Origin: Dryococelus australis
Taxonomy: Eukaryota > Arthropoda > Insecta > Phasmatodea > Phasmatidae
DNA: 64,000 bases
Assembly (NCBI GenBank): GCA_029891345.1
Contig: CM056998.1
Coordinates: 170,214,332 to 170,278,331 of the forward strand
Direction of reading: 5' to 3'
Under the pieces are notes generated by a model, which searched no databases, was not told where the DNA came from, and worked only from the letters and a program-made list of their open reading frames with translations. The position numbers were made by a program, and so were the translations under genes. Positions 34,000-46,900 of this stretch are shown piece after piece. The first letter of the stretch is position 1, and every line of letters begins with the position of its first letter.

Positions 34000-35740
34000 G
34001 AGGGACGTAAAGGGAGTACACCATTAAAAAAAAAAAAAGCTCTCTTCCCCACGCTACGCGTCTAAGCAAATAATTATTTGGCTGGTCGGGAGTCGGGACC
34101 AAGTTAAGTGAACAAAGACCTGAGCGGAGCGACTCTGATGACTAACACAACCAAGTGTATGAAGGTTCTTCAGAAGACACAATTTTCTCTGTTCAATGCT
34201 AGGCGACAACAGGCAAGATATTGTCAGTTGCTTAAAAACGTTCGAGACAAGGTAGCTATAGGCCTATTACTCTTAATATTTTGGAAAACACATACGGCTT
34301 TCCAACAGTTTATACACGAGAAGCGGTTTCACAAAACAAAATTAAAGGAACGAATTCGAATGAATAATAACGTCTTATATTAATATGTAAACTAATATTA
34401 TGAAACTACATCCACTGATAAACAGGAATACACGAACAATCATGTGGTAACATATGGTATAAATCGCTACGTTATTGATAGCTGGACAAGGGTATTTCAA
34501 ACCAAGATTACTGTAAAGTATTTACGAGCATTTTTACCGATTTCAGTGGCGGAAAATAGCAGGTTAACAGAAGATGCTCCACGTTTCGCATGTAAACATT
34601 TTCTTCTTCACCGCGACTCATGTTAGTTGGAAGAAGATGTGCGGTGTATTCCGGATGTTGTTTCCTTCAGTCACAAGAGTATTGCGCAGATGTTACTCCG
34701 TGTGACGCTGAACAGTTCCGTGAATGCCAAAATGGGACATTTAGAATACCTTTCTTTCTTTAGAATACCTTTGTTCCACTACCCAACTCAATAAAACACT
34801 AATGTGTAAAGATAGTCTGTCCTATTCCCAGTAACGAATTAGTTCGGGGGTTATAATGCTGTGAGAATTTTCCATTTTTTTGTCCATACTGCACCCCTCC
34901 ATTTTGTGTCGCTGCGAAACATTCTGCATAGTCATTTCTATAACGATAAACCTTTATTTTTTTTTACTAAGTCCGTGATAGTCAACTACACTGACAATAG
35001 ACGCTACTTTTAGATGTGACCTTCATGGGAAGCTGAACCTTAAGACATAATCTTGCCGTACTTCCATACGTAGCCTACAGCGGCAGAACCACTCGCTCTG
35101 TGAAGCAGTCATCGGCCATCAACTTAGAGGCCACAAAGTACTGCAACAGTGAGTACGTGACGCCAAAGAATAGTCATACTGAAGGTAACTATAGTCACCC
35201 CACATTTAGCTTTAATTAGTTTGCGCGATATTTCGAAATAATGAGCTGATTTTTTAGTCTTCATCACGAATGACGGCAGACAGCTGATAGGGCTTTGGAA
35301 GGACTCTGAGGCAGTACATACCCTGTATTTCCAAGTGCAGGAGTTTAGTTGTCCAAGCTCAATCGGTTCGTGCACGCCTACAACCTACAGTCGTCTCTTA
35401 GTAGTGTTAATTCTTTGGCAACGACACACAGCCGTTAAACAATTACAGTAAAGCTGATACAGGTGTACAGCTGATCCGTCACTACAGCTGAACAGCAGCG
35501 AATAAATTCCGAAAGTCCTGCTGAAGTACAACTTTCCACTGATTGTGTATCATTACGTCTTAAAAAATAACTGCCATGACTCTACTTTCTCAATCAAATA
35601 ACCTTGCGAAATTTTAACACATACATTTTACAGTTTTACCGTTTACTTCTTCACTTTCAACAAAATAAAACTGAGCTCAGTAGTCAATAATACTGGAAAT
35701 CATAATTTTTGCAAGCTAATACGCAAAACTAAGTTTTCTA
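34000..35740. other. Stretch without a recognisable gene
   Basis: A 91-residue plus-strand frame (34108-34383), basic and without a domain, is the longest. An A run is at 34029-34038. No shared repeats. Confidence 0.3.
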
Positions 35741-35743
35741 GAC

Positions 35744-35943
35744 TTCCAACCAAGGCGAACCGGATTAGATTATCTTGGGGTCACTTCCGGATTTTAGCAT
35801 GCGGGAATCGTGCCGGACGATGCCGCTGGTCAGCGGATTTTCTCGGGGATCTCCTGTTCCCCCGTCTTTGCATTCCGGGTCTGCTCCATACCGCCCCTAG
35901 TTTCACACTCATCAACTCTCGCAAGACCTCGTTGTTTAGTATC
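35744..35943 (+). mobile_element. tRNA-derived SINE, 5'-truncated copy
   Basis: It starts within the head (CAAGGCGAACCGGATTAGAT), keeps the body GAATCGTGCCGGACGATGCC and ends in a damaged tail hairpin. 5' truncation is the usual fate of SINE copies made by LINE-type reverse transcription. Confidence 0.75.
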
Positions 35944-36154
35944 TGTATTAAACGATGCGCATTTACGGACAGTGCTCAATTAAGAGTAGTGCAAAATTTC
36001 CCCTTAAATGACCACGCAATATGCTTACTAGTTTGCTATACACAGCTGTGATCAAGACGTTCATAGTTATAAAACACACATACACGTGATAACTCAACGA
36101 ACTATGAGAGATTGTCCAAGATAAAATGAACAGGTCAAATTGAAAACAGTAATG

Positions 36155-36632
36155 CCCAGTTGCACCATCGTGGTTCAAACTCGATCCGAGATCGGATCTA
36201 AGATCAACATAGAAAACTGTTGCATCATTCTAGTTCAGAGCTGAACTGGAAATCGAGATGAAGTTAATTTCGAACCATCGAAATTGGCTGTTCGAAATCG
36301 CGATCCGAGATCAGTAGCCATCGTCGACAAATGTAGTTTGAAATTACGCCAACAGATAGAACTACATTCGATTGTTTTCTTGGGAAATTAAAACATTATA
36401 CGCACTTTAATATTATTCAGTAAAATTCGTACAACAATAATTCACTTAAAACAGATAAAATATCGCACATCTAGTTCTATCTATAGTGAAAAATACACCT
36501 ACTCCCATGAGGTCATATTTCACGAACCAATATCAAAATTTGTTTCATACTTAATCTCGATCTCTCACTTTGGAATCAATATCGACTAATCGTGGTCCAG
36601 AATCATGAAATTTCGTTGGTGCACCACTTTTA
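36155..36632. mobile_element. MITE-like element M3
   Basis: Its ends are AGTTGCACCATCG on the left and, inverted, AGTGGTGCACCAACG on the right. Sequence near both ends repeats ATCGAGAT and TTCGAA-type blocks, including CTCGATCCGAGATCGGATC. It is about 480 bp and non-coding. No second copy lies in the window, so the boundaries rest on the inverted ends only. Confidence 0.5.
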
Positions 36633-36670
36633 CGTTGGAACCAACATCAAACTGGATCCTGGTTCGGAAC

Positions 36671-36729
36671 AGAGAGAGGGAGAGAGAGGGAGGGAGGGAG
36701 AGAGGGAGGGGAGAGAGAGAGAGGGAGGG

Positions 36730-36794
<65 letters not shown>
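36671..36794. repeat. GA/GGGA microsatellite
   Basis: An interrupted GGGA/GA stretch leads into about 29 uninterrupted GA units. The Arg/Glu and Ser/Leu frames through it are artefacts. Confidence 0.95.
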
Positions 36795-36796
<2 letters not shown>

Positions 36797-36799
36797 GCA

Positions 36800-37977
36800 G
36801 GCGACACCGTGTTGACAAGTGCTCCTGGTGGTGATTCGGCGAACTACGACAGTTCTTCGAAGCACCAAGACAGCGATCCGTGTGCACAAAGTGACTGTGA
36901 GGAGTTATCGGTGTTCTACTGGAAGTGGCAAGAGTTCACCAGACTGGCAAAAATGCTGATCTCTGACTGATGTGAAGTGATACATTTTATAATTTTGTCT
37001 AGTATGATAAATTTTATTATTTGAGCCATAAAATAAAATAATAAATGTTTTGTGGAAACTGGTTATTGTGTTTGCACTCACGAGCGGGGTACAGTAAGCA
37101 ACTACACTGAGAATGACGTGGCTGTCTATGTATCTATGTATGAATGTATGTTTATGTACATTTTTCATTCCCAATGTTTCTCTGTTTACACAGTTTCCTA
37201 TACCCGTAGCAAGCCTGGACTAGTATTAAATGTGTGCAATGTTTGCGTTGGTGACAACACTAAAATCTTTTTTAATTTTTATTTATTTACACCGGAGCCA
37301 AAACCAGCGTGAAGTGTTATTCTCATCGCAGTCAGGGACTGGCAAAAAAAAATTACATAATTAGGTTCGTCGCAATTTCACATTGTCATTAGATCGAAAC
37401 GTGGACTGAAGTCATAACTTCAACTGCAGCGTTTATTTTTAACATACAATAGAAAAAGAAAATAAGCTGGGCTTCCAGCTGTATATTAATTTTATTCGAC
37501 AGTTTGGGAGGATAAGCAAGGATTTTCTGGTAATCATTTTCCTCGACGCAACCCGACGCGTAAAGAAGTTTCTGGGCTAAGGCCGACGACAGTATGAAAT
37601 CTCCTGCAGTCTGTGAATTGGCAATCTTTGTGGTTGCCATCTGGCTGAAGTGCAGCAGTCTGGTAAAGTGTGGTGCTACGAGGTTATTAGATCAGACGAT
37701 GGTAGGCAAGTGTGCGTACCTGTGATGTGGACGGACGAAAGGATGTGTTAAACGACAAGCAGAATACTACTACGGTACAGGGGGGCACTGAGAGCACTGA
37801 AACATTGCTAACTGGTGGAATGTTGACTTCCTTTAGGTGGGGATAAATGAATGTGTGACATGAAAGTTATTGTAAATATTGGAACTGTCAAACATGGACA
37901 TATAATTTGAAAAATAATTCAATATATTTTTATGCACGTTTTACTGAGACTGATTTAAGTGAGTCGTATTGATTAAA
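36800..37977. other. Stretch without a recognisable gene
   Basis: Frames of 83-89 residues on each strand have no domain. No shared repeat was found. Confidence 0.3.
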
Positions 37978-38401
37978 TTCTGTTCACGATAAAGTGAGCA
38001 CTTTCGAAATTAACCTTAGGAAATAGTCACTGCCCCTACTCGCATATAGTTTAATGGGCGCCCTGAGTAACATACGCCCAATTAAGTTGGTAACGCTGGA
38101 TGGGAAAGTAGTTCCGTTTCTTAACGTCGAATAAAAAATGTTAGATAACCATTTCTGTTAATTTAAATAATTTATTTCGCTATCTGTTTTTTTTTTGTGT
38201 GTCGTAGTGTAAAAATGAGCAGATTTGTAGAATATTTACTTTTCTAAAAATTTTACAGTTTCACTTGACCGACGCATGAATAAAGTGATGAGGCCCATGG
38301 CAATGTTAATCTTACATAAGGCGGAAGAATACACAACGTGCATACAAGTAGATACTAAGCAGGGCTTTCAAAAGTGCTCATTTTATCGTGAATAGCCTAT
38401 A
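37978..38401 (-). mobile_element. MITE family M1, long subfamily
   Basis: The ends CTGTTCACGATAAAGTGAGC and, inverted, AGGCTATTCACGATAAAATG bound about 420 bp. The interior matches the copies at 9199, 41566 and 56600 in inverse orientation. Non-coding. Confidence 0.85.
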
Positions 38402-38699
38402 ATAGTAAATAGCAAGTTATAATCATTTATTGTGAGATATTAAGTCGAGAGTAGTGTCCTTTTAGTGTTCGAGAATAAATTAGGAAATTATGATTAACTC
38501 CTTTATTTAATTAAGTTCTCCATCCCTTAAAGAACCTAGTTAAGCCCACTGACTTTGAGAAATTTTAACAATATAATACTGGAAGGGCCACAGAATTAGG
38601 TAACTTTATTATTATAACGTGCAGGGTGTTATCACTCGCAGGGCTTTCGCCTCACTCAACACATATTCTCTGTACTACCTCATGTCGTAGTTCTGCTGC

Positions 38700-39666
38700 A
38701 GACTTGTCAGTTATATGGGTATGAAAGGAAAGAATATGACGTTTGAGTAATTTCATCATCATGCCAATGGGATGTCTCAAAGGCAAATATGTCATATTTT
38801 TAGTATACCAAGGAGCACAATAGGAGATAGGAAGGGTCGACAAGTTGGACTAGTAGGATTCAGTTCCCCAAAACTGCCAGCCCAATAAACTCACTGATAC
38901 AGAAGAAGGTACAGTATTGATTAGGAAAATAGAGGAACATTCCAAACTTAGTGCACATAAATTAGCAGCAAAACTGTTCCAGGAGTATGATAAGAAAGTT
39001 CATCCTAAAACAGTTCACAGAGCACTTAGGAAATAGGATATAACGGTAAAGCTACCAGAAAGACGCCCTTCATTAGTGACGGAAGAGATTGTAGTTTGAC
39101 AAAGACAATTTTAATAAAGATTAATCTGGGTGCAATTACGTCATTTTTGCCGATGAGGGAAAATTTATTTTATATTTTGATGGGAAGGAGTGTGTTTGGT
39201 GAAAGCCAAATGCAGAGCTATAAAACAGACGTTTACAGCCCACTGCCAAACATGGAGGACAGCATTATGATCAGGAGCTGCACGGCTTCAGGTGGAATCG
39301 GTTAGTGACACTTTGAGGCAATAAGACTGTCTTTGCATTTTGGAAGAAAGGCTGCATAAAAGTGCGGACAAATTGAGCATCAGAGGTAGTTTCGAATTTT
39401 GTGAGGACAATGACCCAAAACACAAATCTTTAATTGTGCGATGTTGGCTGTTATACAACTGTCCCAGGTAACTGAAACGCCTCCCCAAACCCCAGACCTC
39501 AGTCCAATCAAAACCTGATGTGCTGCTTTCAAAGGAAGACTGCGCAGAACACCCGTGCGTTCCAAGACTAAGCTAGAAAGTCGAATTTACGAGGAATGGA
39601 GTCGTATTCAGGCTGACGACGCAAGAAAACTTGATTTCTTACATGCCAAAACACTAAGAGTGTTGT
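38700..39666 (+). pseudogene. Tc1-like transposase, heavily decayed
   Basis: Plus-strand relic with recognisable stages in order. An N-terminal helix-turn-helix lies near 38760-38830 (GMSQRQIC, IPRSTIGDRK). A second helix-turn-helix, TDTEEGTVLIRKIEEH and KTVHRALRK, lies near 38890-39030. A block near the first catalytic Asp (ADEGKFILYFDG, 39150-39185) follows, then the second Asp in EDNDPKHKS (about 39405) and TPDLSPIKT (about 39500), where relatives have PIEN. The catalytic Glu therefore appears to be Lys. Many stops and frame changes separate the blocks. A family M2 MITE abuts the 3' end at 39667. No terminal repeats could be fixed. Confidence 0.75.
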
Positions 39667-40158
39667 CAGGTAATTCGCGGATACGGACTGCACCAAACGA
39701 ATATATGGTCAAAACTAAGTAGAAAATGTTTTTATGTAAAAGTACAGTAGATGCTTCGTTTACGAGAAAAACCCGTGAAATTTCCAAACACCATTGTAGC
39801 AAACATATGCTATTCCAATTATAAAACGGTGTTGTGGCTATGCAGGAATTAATGCGTTGTCGTAAGACATGCCGCAAGGAAAAGAGCCGAACTGAGTAGT
39901 GTCAAAGAGGCCATGGAGTTCACATGCAGTGAGTATTGGGACATGGAAATGGCCATGGGTGAATCCGGCGGCCAAGCTCCATGCGAAAAAGTGCATTGCT
40001 ATGGGCGGAGCAAACTTCGAATACCTGTTATGACGTTTCGATGATGTACGCTGTGCTTAACGTGGAGAAAAGTCATTTTATCTACTGTAAACTAAGGCCC
40101 TTAGGCATTTCTACTAAAGGATATCCGTGCGGTGCAGTCCGTATCCTAGAATTACTTC
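39667..40158 (-). mobile_element. MITE family M2, copy 2
   Basis: The ends CAGGTAATTCGCGGATACGG and, inverted, GAAGTAATTCTAGGATACGG agree with copy 1 at 19369-19879, and the interior block ATCCGGCGGCCAAGCTCC is the reverse of the one there. It is 492 bp. It starts exactly at the end of the Tc1-like relic, so it may have inserted into that element. Confidence 0.8.
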
Positions 40159-40159
40159 A

Positions 40160-41565
40160 CATTCTGTATATTTGGGTTGCTGAATATTAATGTTACTGTG
40201 ATTTGTATTACTTTGCATAAACCGATTTATCTTGTATCTATGTGCCATTCAAAACGAAACCTTTTGTTGTTAATATTAATGTTTTGTTTGTCCAACATAT
40301 CCTAATATGACATGTAGCCGAATATTAGAGACTCACTGTATGTGCACACATGAAAGAGTTTTTGCACCACCTCTGTATCTGTTAATCAAATAGGGGAGCT
40401 TGGAAAGCTGTATTGCTGTGTGAATACATGAACCTTTGGACCTTTAAAGAAACCAGTTTCAATTTCGACACTGAATAGTAACAACAAAAAATCCAAGACA
40501 CGTAATGCGAAAATGAGCACAAATGCAATGTCACCAGCGACCCCACTTGGCACTATTGCATGCCTAAACCATTCGTGGTATTTTGGTAACAATGTGTCAG
40601 AAGAATTTCTATCTAAGACAATTCCATGCATATTTGGTGACCCTCGCAGCATAACCCATTCGTGCTCAGTCGTGGTCATGCATGGTGATTCCGGTAGCCA
40701 GTTCGTTCGCCTAGTGCTGACCTGTTAGAGGACATCGTTCACTTGGCGGTTGCTGTGAACATGAGCTATTTAGGTCAGCATGACAAACTCGTGGCCGAAC
40801 TAATAATATAAGGACTGAACAAATGTTCGCTCCCGAAGGACCACGACGCACCTGTAAGCGATAAGGTGTGCCCTGCCTCTAATCGTACTGGCCTGGAACG
40901 TGAAGGAACCACCTTTTTGTAAGTGCCCATATCTCGAAGAGTAAAGAAGCTGACAATGTCGGCTGACACACTCCAGATTAGTTGTCTGTGCAGCTGGAAA
41001 CAGCCCCAGCTCGTGGTGCCATTAGGTGTCGACAGGTGTATCGCCCATTCTTACCACGCAGTTTTGTTAAACTATAGTGGGAAATCATAATGGCGTTAGC
41101 AGTTTCGTTAAACTATAGTGGGAAATCATAATGGCGTTAGCAGTTTCTGAGTAATAAAATTTATTCAGCATTCATTGTTCACAGTTCTTCTTTCACGGAG
41201 CGTCGTGTATCACTCAATGATTGAATAACTGTGTTACCAATGAAAAACCTTTATTTGGGTACTATGTGGAATAAAAGGGAATTGATTTTTGATTACCTTC
41301 TTCAAATGACTGCAGAAGTTACAATAGTGCAGGGAATCAAAAATATAATTGCCTTTAGAATATAGTTAAACAACATTGTGTGCCGTAATCACATCACATT
41401 TTCGAAAATTATTCTCAAGCATATATAATAGCAAAAATATATAAATCCAAGATGGCATGGTCTCCTGTAAAACTGGTACTGCATGAATCTGTTCCAGCAT
41501 GGTTACTGGCCGTGGTCATGGCCAGTACGTGTCCTAGTTTCCATGAAGCAAAGCAATGTTCATAT
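40160..41565. other. Stretch without a recognisable gene
   Basis: A minus-strand frame of 97 residues (40386-40679) has a hydrophobic run (IAFVLIFALRVLDFLLLLF) that could be a membrane segment, but it has no family match, and a plus-strand frame covers the same bases. It is left unassigned. The 41-bp tandem duplication is listed separately. Confidence 0.3.
41059..41148. repeat. 41-bp tandem duplication
   Basis: A unit starting GTTAAACTATAGTGGGAAAT occurs twice head to tail with a 41-bp period and no differences. A recent event. Confidence 0.9.
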
Positions 41566-41981
41566 AGGCTGTTCACAATAAAATGAGAACTTTTGGAAGC
41601 CCAGCGAAAGATCTACTTGCATGAATGTTATGTATTCTTCTGCCTTATGTAAAATTGCCATGGGCCACATCACTTTATTCTAGCGTCAGTCAGGTGAAAC
41701 TCTGAAAATATTAGAAAAATAAATATTTTACAAATCTGGTAATTTTTACACTCCGGTGCATTAAAAAACAGAAAGCGAATAAAAAAAAAATTAAGCTATC
41801 ACAAATTGACACAGAACACTTCTTGTTCGACGTTAAGATATTAAACTACTCTCCATCCTTCGTTAGCAACTTTACTGGGCGAATGTCACACAGTGCGCCC
41901 ATTAAAATGTATGCCTACAGGGGCAGTGACTTTTTTCCGAAGATGATTTCAAAAGTGCTCACTTTATCGTGAACAGCCTTT
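41566..41981 (+). mobile_element. MITE family M1, long subfamily
   Basis: The ends AGGCTGTTCACAATAAAATG and, inverted, AAGGCTGTTCACGATAAAGT bound about 416 bp. The interior is collinear with the copy at 9199. Non-coding. Confidence 0.85.
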
Positions 41982-41984
41982 ACC

Positions 41985-42845
41985 AATTTGCTGTGACACC
42001 TCGCGCTGCATGCAGTTTCACCCCTTGTGAATACCTTCCGGCTAGAGTGTGGCTTTTCGTTCACTGTCTGGCTGCCGAGGGATGTTAACTGATGACATGA
42101 GCTATGCTCATACTCTATATGAAAATGTATAGATCCTTTACTTTTGGCCGGGACCTGTTGTAAAAATGACCTACGGTTCGCAAAACTGCATGCTGACGAA
42201 ACTAAAGGCATTGCTCGAAAGCACAGACTCATACACCATTCAGTAGAATAGTGCAAATTTTTTGTACTTTTTTAACACTCCTTAAACATAAATTACTTAA
42301 GTGTTTGAGTATTCCCATGTGCAGCACAAGCAGGTCCGTGTATTCAAGCTGTTCTATCGAGTGGAAGTGGTTGGGGATTTGTGAATATCGAGTCCTATTA
42401 GAATCTGGGGAAGTAGCGATAGCGATCAGTGCCAGTACAGGGTGGTGGTCCGGGTTTATCTCTAAGAAAATGAGAAAATGCAATTTTCTGATTGCATTTA
42501 GATTCAATTCTACATTTTAGTATCTGTGAAGGCAGTTCTCTGCTCGTGAACACGTGTTACCTGAAATGTGTTTGAAACTTGGAAGCCACCTGTAAAATGA
42601 TTTAAAACCTCCGAAACTTAATAGCATCTTAATACCTTGTTGAGGTGCAAATAGTGTGTGCGTGTCTCAATTTTTTGGGCCAAGAACATTATTGTCTATT
42701 AACGACTGTCGTGAGATGTGTTGTGTGCAGGTGTGTAAAAAGATTAAGGAGAATATTCTTAAAATGTTCGTCTTTCACAGACACTTGACCGTTGCAATTG
42801 ACGAAAAATTCACAGGAGTTCATCTTCGATAGTCAGATACGAGAT
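41985..42845. other. Stretch without a recognisable gene
   Basis: A 113-residue minus-strand frame spans the MITE end and this DNA (41915-42256). Frames of about 90 residues overlap on both strands at 42229-42520. None shows a domain. Confidence 0.3.
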
Positions 42846-42962
42846 AGCGTGGCACCAACGTGATCCGATTTAATCATAGTCCGCATTTGCAGCATGTAGG
42901 AAACGTGTCAAACTGCCGGTGGGTTTTTTTTGGGCATTCCCCTTGCATACATTCACTTCAAC
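42846..42962 (+). mobile_element. SINE fragment, diverged
   Basis: The order GTGGCACCAACGTGATCCG, CGCATTTGCAGCATGTAGGA, GCCGGTGGGTTTT follows the SINE seen elsewhere (spacer after the head, then the body). The head and tail are missing and divergence is high. Confidence 0.4.
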
Positions 42963-42964
42963 AT

Positions 42965-43480
42965 TAAGGGCAAGAAGTTATTCCATTCCACGTAGTGTCG
43001 GTCATAGTTCGGGTACCTTATTTCAAGGTTGTCATAGATAGAAAGCCATGATATAGAATTATGTCGCACGGTTCTCCACGGAATGGCGAAAGACGACCAG
43101 ACTACATGTTTGGGGATTGGATTCCGAACCGTTATCATTCCGGGGCCTCGTGAACGATCACAGCGTTCACCGACAACCCAAGCAGGAAGTCCCCCAACCC
43201 GTGGGCTCCTGCTTGTAATTAGCGACGTCTTCAGGTTGGAGTTGTTTACCTCTGCGCTGATTGTCCCAGCCAACCGAGTCCATTGTCCCCGCTGGTCGTC
43301 TGTCCTTGGGAGATGCCAGAGCGCCAGCTTGTTCGTCGCGGTGTCTCCTCGCTGCACGCATGGTCCCGAAGTTGCGTCATAGTTAGCACGCTCTTGCCGG
43401 TGCATCCTCGTTAGCGCTCCGCTAACCTGCCACGCGTTACCTTTCTCGCACGTCGCGAGCCTCGCTTTCCCTCGCGTTTA
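42965..43480. other. GC-richer segment of unknown origin
   Basis: The region is richer in G+C than its flanks, with sharp edges, and is open for 150 residues on the minus strand (42953-43405) and 99 on the plus strand. Neither frame shows a domain. An island-like promoter, an LTR fragment or a decayed repeat are all possible. Confidence 0.3.
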
Positions 43481-43738
43481 GACTCCTATAGTCCATTCGC
43501 TGTTTCTTCACACTTTTTGAATCTAACCTTCGAAAAATCACCCCATGTATGGCGTATTTGATTATTCCCTAAATATTCCATGTATCACAAATCTTTTTTG
43601 CTTCTGTTAAAAGTGCCTTAATTTTGGTTATATTAAACGTCTGCTTATATTTTGCCTATAAATTATATTATTTAATTTATAGTTAACATGATAAACTGTG
43701 GCAAAACAGGTGTAATGCCTATTAAGAAATAGTTTTAT

Positions 43739-43974
43739 AAGCTGTTGACGGTAAAGAGGGCAAGTTTGAGAGCCTTCTCATTTGGATTAATAGCCGATAA
43801 ACATGTTTTATTTTATCTTTAGACATCTACTTCCGAGTGCGGTGGAATATGCACACTGTGTTTATTACTTACACGACAGTGTTTATTTTAAAAAGTGAAT
43901 AAAGGATTAAACATAACTGAAAGTAAAAATTAACTAGGGCCTCAAAAGTGCTCACTTTACCATGAACAGCGTAT
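43739..43974 (-). mobile_element. MITE family M1, short subfamily
   Basis: The ends AGCTGTTGACGGTAAAGAGG and, inverted, ACGCTGTTCATGGTAAAGTG bound 236 bp. The interior ACACTGTGTTTATTAC is shared with 11219 (inverse) and 48949 (same orientation). Confidence 0.85.
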
Positions 43975-43979
43975 ACGCA

Positions 43980-46900
43980 AAATACTATTACACTGAGTGT
44001 GCACGAATGCGGTGTGTAGCCCTTTGGTGAGATTTTCTAGACTTACTTAAGCTTTGTTTGCATGGGCGGAGGAATATCCTGGAAGTAGAACTTTAGCAGG
44101 GCTTGAGAAATGTTGGAAGTAACCGTGAATAGATTATAACTTCCAACGTCATCTGGCTAAAAGTACGTATTAATAAGTATGCAGTAACCGTAGTTCACGC
44201 ACACGGAACTGCGCCTTATGGGTTTACGATTCACAAATCATGTGATAATTCTTAATTTCAGACAATGAAAATTTGCGACAAGCCTGTCTTGTTCACTTCC
44301 GGTTGATAACTATCCCTAGCGTAACCTCAAATAACACAGCCATGAAAGCAGATCATCCTTCAAAGCAGACATTTTCTATCAGAAGGGTTTGTTATTGTAT
44401 AGGCTACTTAATTCACAAATATAATCGTAAATATGCACATACACGTGCTTTTAATATTTGTTATGCTTACATTACTGTAAATCACAGTTTCCCGCCAGCA
44501 AAACTCGCTGCCATGCCCTGATTTATCACCACTATACAACTCTTAACGATTATGTAAAATCCAACTACACGCACGACCTGCTAATTTCTATTGTGAACCA
44601 ACACGTTAAACAACACGCAACGAAGTTTTCTGTATATATCATCATTCAGAAGTTAATGCTTAGTTTTTCAATGGTGAACCCAGCTGAACCCCCTTTACGA
44701 TCACGTTCTCCGATGTCACAGTTCTGAAATAAGTCATTACAATTCTAACGGATCAAAGGCCGAACTAAGAAATTAGGTATTTTCTAATGCCTTGTTATCG
44801 TCACAAAGATAACACGACCTAATGAAAAGTAACTACTAAGGTTCCGCTCGTGCAGTGGCTGTTAATTGAAGTCTTTCTCACTTCGTTCCTTCGCTCAACA
44901 CTTTCCCTCGTGTTATTTCACTTCCCTTGTCTCAAGCGTTGAACCTCTCACCAAATGTTTACACATAGATAAGGACATTAGCAGAAGAGCAATAACGCGA
45001 AAACAGTTGTAGACATTACTTAAGGTTCATGTTCTAGCAAGTTGAGGCTCTGGTTCAGTTGAGAATATCCTTAAGAATATAAATGTACACGTCAAACTTT
45101 TGGCTTTAACGAATGTTTCCTATGCCCTGTATTATCTTTTGCGAATTGGTGAAGGTTTAGAATCAGACAAGATACATATTTTTATAGTGTTCCTTTTCGT
45201 TTTATCAGAGGGTAATTCGTGAGATTTCACAAGTGTTGCCACTTTTTGTGATATGGAAACTAAGTGTATACGTTTTAAAACAAAACATTGTATATTAAGA
45301 AAAGTTTGAGGTTTGGTCGCTGAGGTAATGCATTTTCTAGATTTGTTATCATTGTGTTTATTATATAATTATAATAAATTGTGGACGCTTTGTGTGGTTA
45401 TTTGTTCTTTTGCAAATATATATATATATATAATATATATATATATGCCACCTTTGCGATAGGTGTTGCGCACTTGCTGGAGTCATTGCGCTCTCCGCTG
45501 TAAACTTGAATCATCAATCGAAAATTAAGATATATAGCGTTTGGTGACCCGTGAAGAACTGGACTTCATTAACGTTCGGCGAACTATGCACTTGATTTGT
45601 AGAGCATCGGCACTGTCTTCGTGGGTGCAGTTTGTATTGCTTGGAGGCCTTAAAGATATAAATGTTCAGAGTGTATCGCAGGGTTAAAACTGTGTTCGCG
45701 TCTTACATTTGCAAGGCGATTATATTCAGCTGTGTCCGTGACAGCTTTATAGGTCATTTACACGTCACCTCCCTTCTATCGTTGACTTTCATACCCACAC
45801 CCATGCCCTTCTCTGTGGCGCTCGTTCTCAGAAGGGCGGCTTGAGAAACCCTGCACAGATGAATAGAGAAAGCGGTATAGCTAGGGCTATATACTCTTAT
45901 AGACTTTTGGCCGTGACCAGCTGCCTATGGTAAAGGGATCGCTGCCTTGAAGGCTAGTCGTCAGGATAACTGGTTTTATTATTACGGCATATCGTAAAAT
46001 GACTACGTCGCTTCGCATGCTGTACGACTGACATCTGCACTTGCATTCGTTTCTTTTTACATAAAAGGTGATTGATGGGAGTGTCATTGAAGCTCTAAGC
46101 CTTTTATTATTCTGTAGCTCGTACACGCAGGTAGTTTGACGAAATTGGACCCCCTTTCCCAACCCTCCTTCTCCATCCATATCCCAAGCAAAAAAATCGG
46201 AAGTATCAGGTTTTTTTAAAACCTTTTTTTTGAAATAATTCCTGAAGACTTATTTCTTCATTAATATGTCTATCAAATTTGGGCATACGTGTTTTCTTTG
46301 AATAAAAAAAAAAGTAAACTTTAAGAATTGCTTTGTTAAAACCTTTTCTTCATAGCAAAAAATAAGTTGGTAAAGTTTTGTGCAAAGTGAAAAAATTATG
46401 TAGTAATGCCAAAAGAAATGTATGTTTTGTGTTATTGCAAATTTTGTTACATTTTATTTTTACGTCTTTAATATTTCGTGATATAAACGCAAGGCAAGAT
46501 TTTTTTTTTACTGAAACAAAAACAGTTGTCTTGTTAGTTGAAACTATCTGTATTGTTTATGATGTTATGTTGTAGCAACACAGATTGTTGATATAATTCG
46601 GAAAAATTATTTTGTACTGGTTTGCGAGAGAAAAAAAACGCATCGTATTGTATTGTGTGGACATGACAACCTCCTGAGCTGAGCATGTAGATCTGGGCAG
46701 TAAGCCTACGCACTGTGCGTACTTCGGTGCGTCCGCAGTCGGAGATACATTCTACACGCATACTGGAACCGCCAGCAGCAGCAGCGATGTGAGGCAGATG
46801 ACGTTCGCCACACATGGTGCGGTCTGCGAGTCATGTTTGTCGGGCGCATGAGTCGTGTGTTTACCTAGATGCGCTGTTACGTAGCTACTGCAGTCCAGCA

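Noticed and set aside
36586-36970. Frames rich in Arg/Glu or Ser/Leu of 80-121 codons
   Set aside because: They are translations of the GA array with chance flanks.
40386-40679. 97-codon frame with a membrane-like segment
   Set aside because: No family, no conserved partner, and a competing frame on the other strand. The hydrophobic run may be chance in AT-rich DNA.
42953-43405. 150-codon minus-strand frame
   Set aside because: It is in a GC-richer segment with a plus-strand frame over the same bases, has no recognisable domain, and starts without a clear context. It is kept only as an unassigned segment.
45417-45447. TA run considered as a promoter TATA element
   Set aside because: It is a plain microsatellite and no initiator or exon lies downstream.
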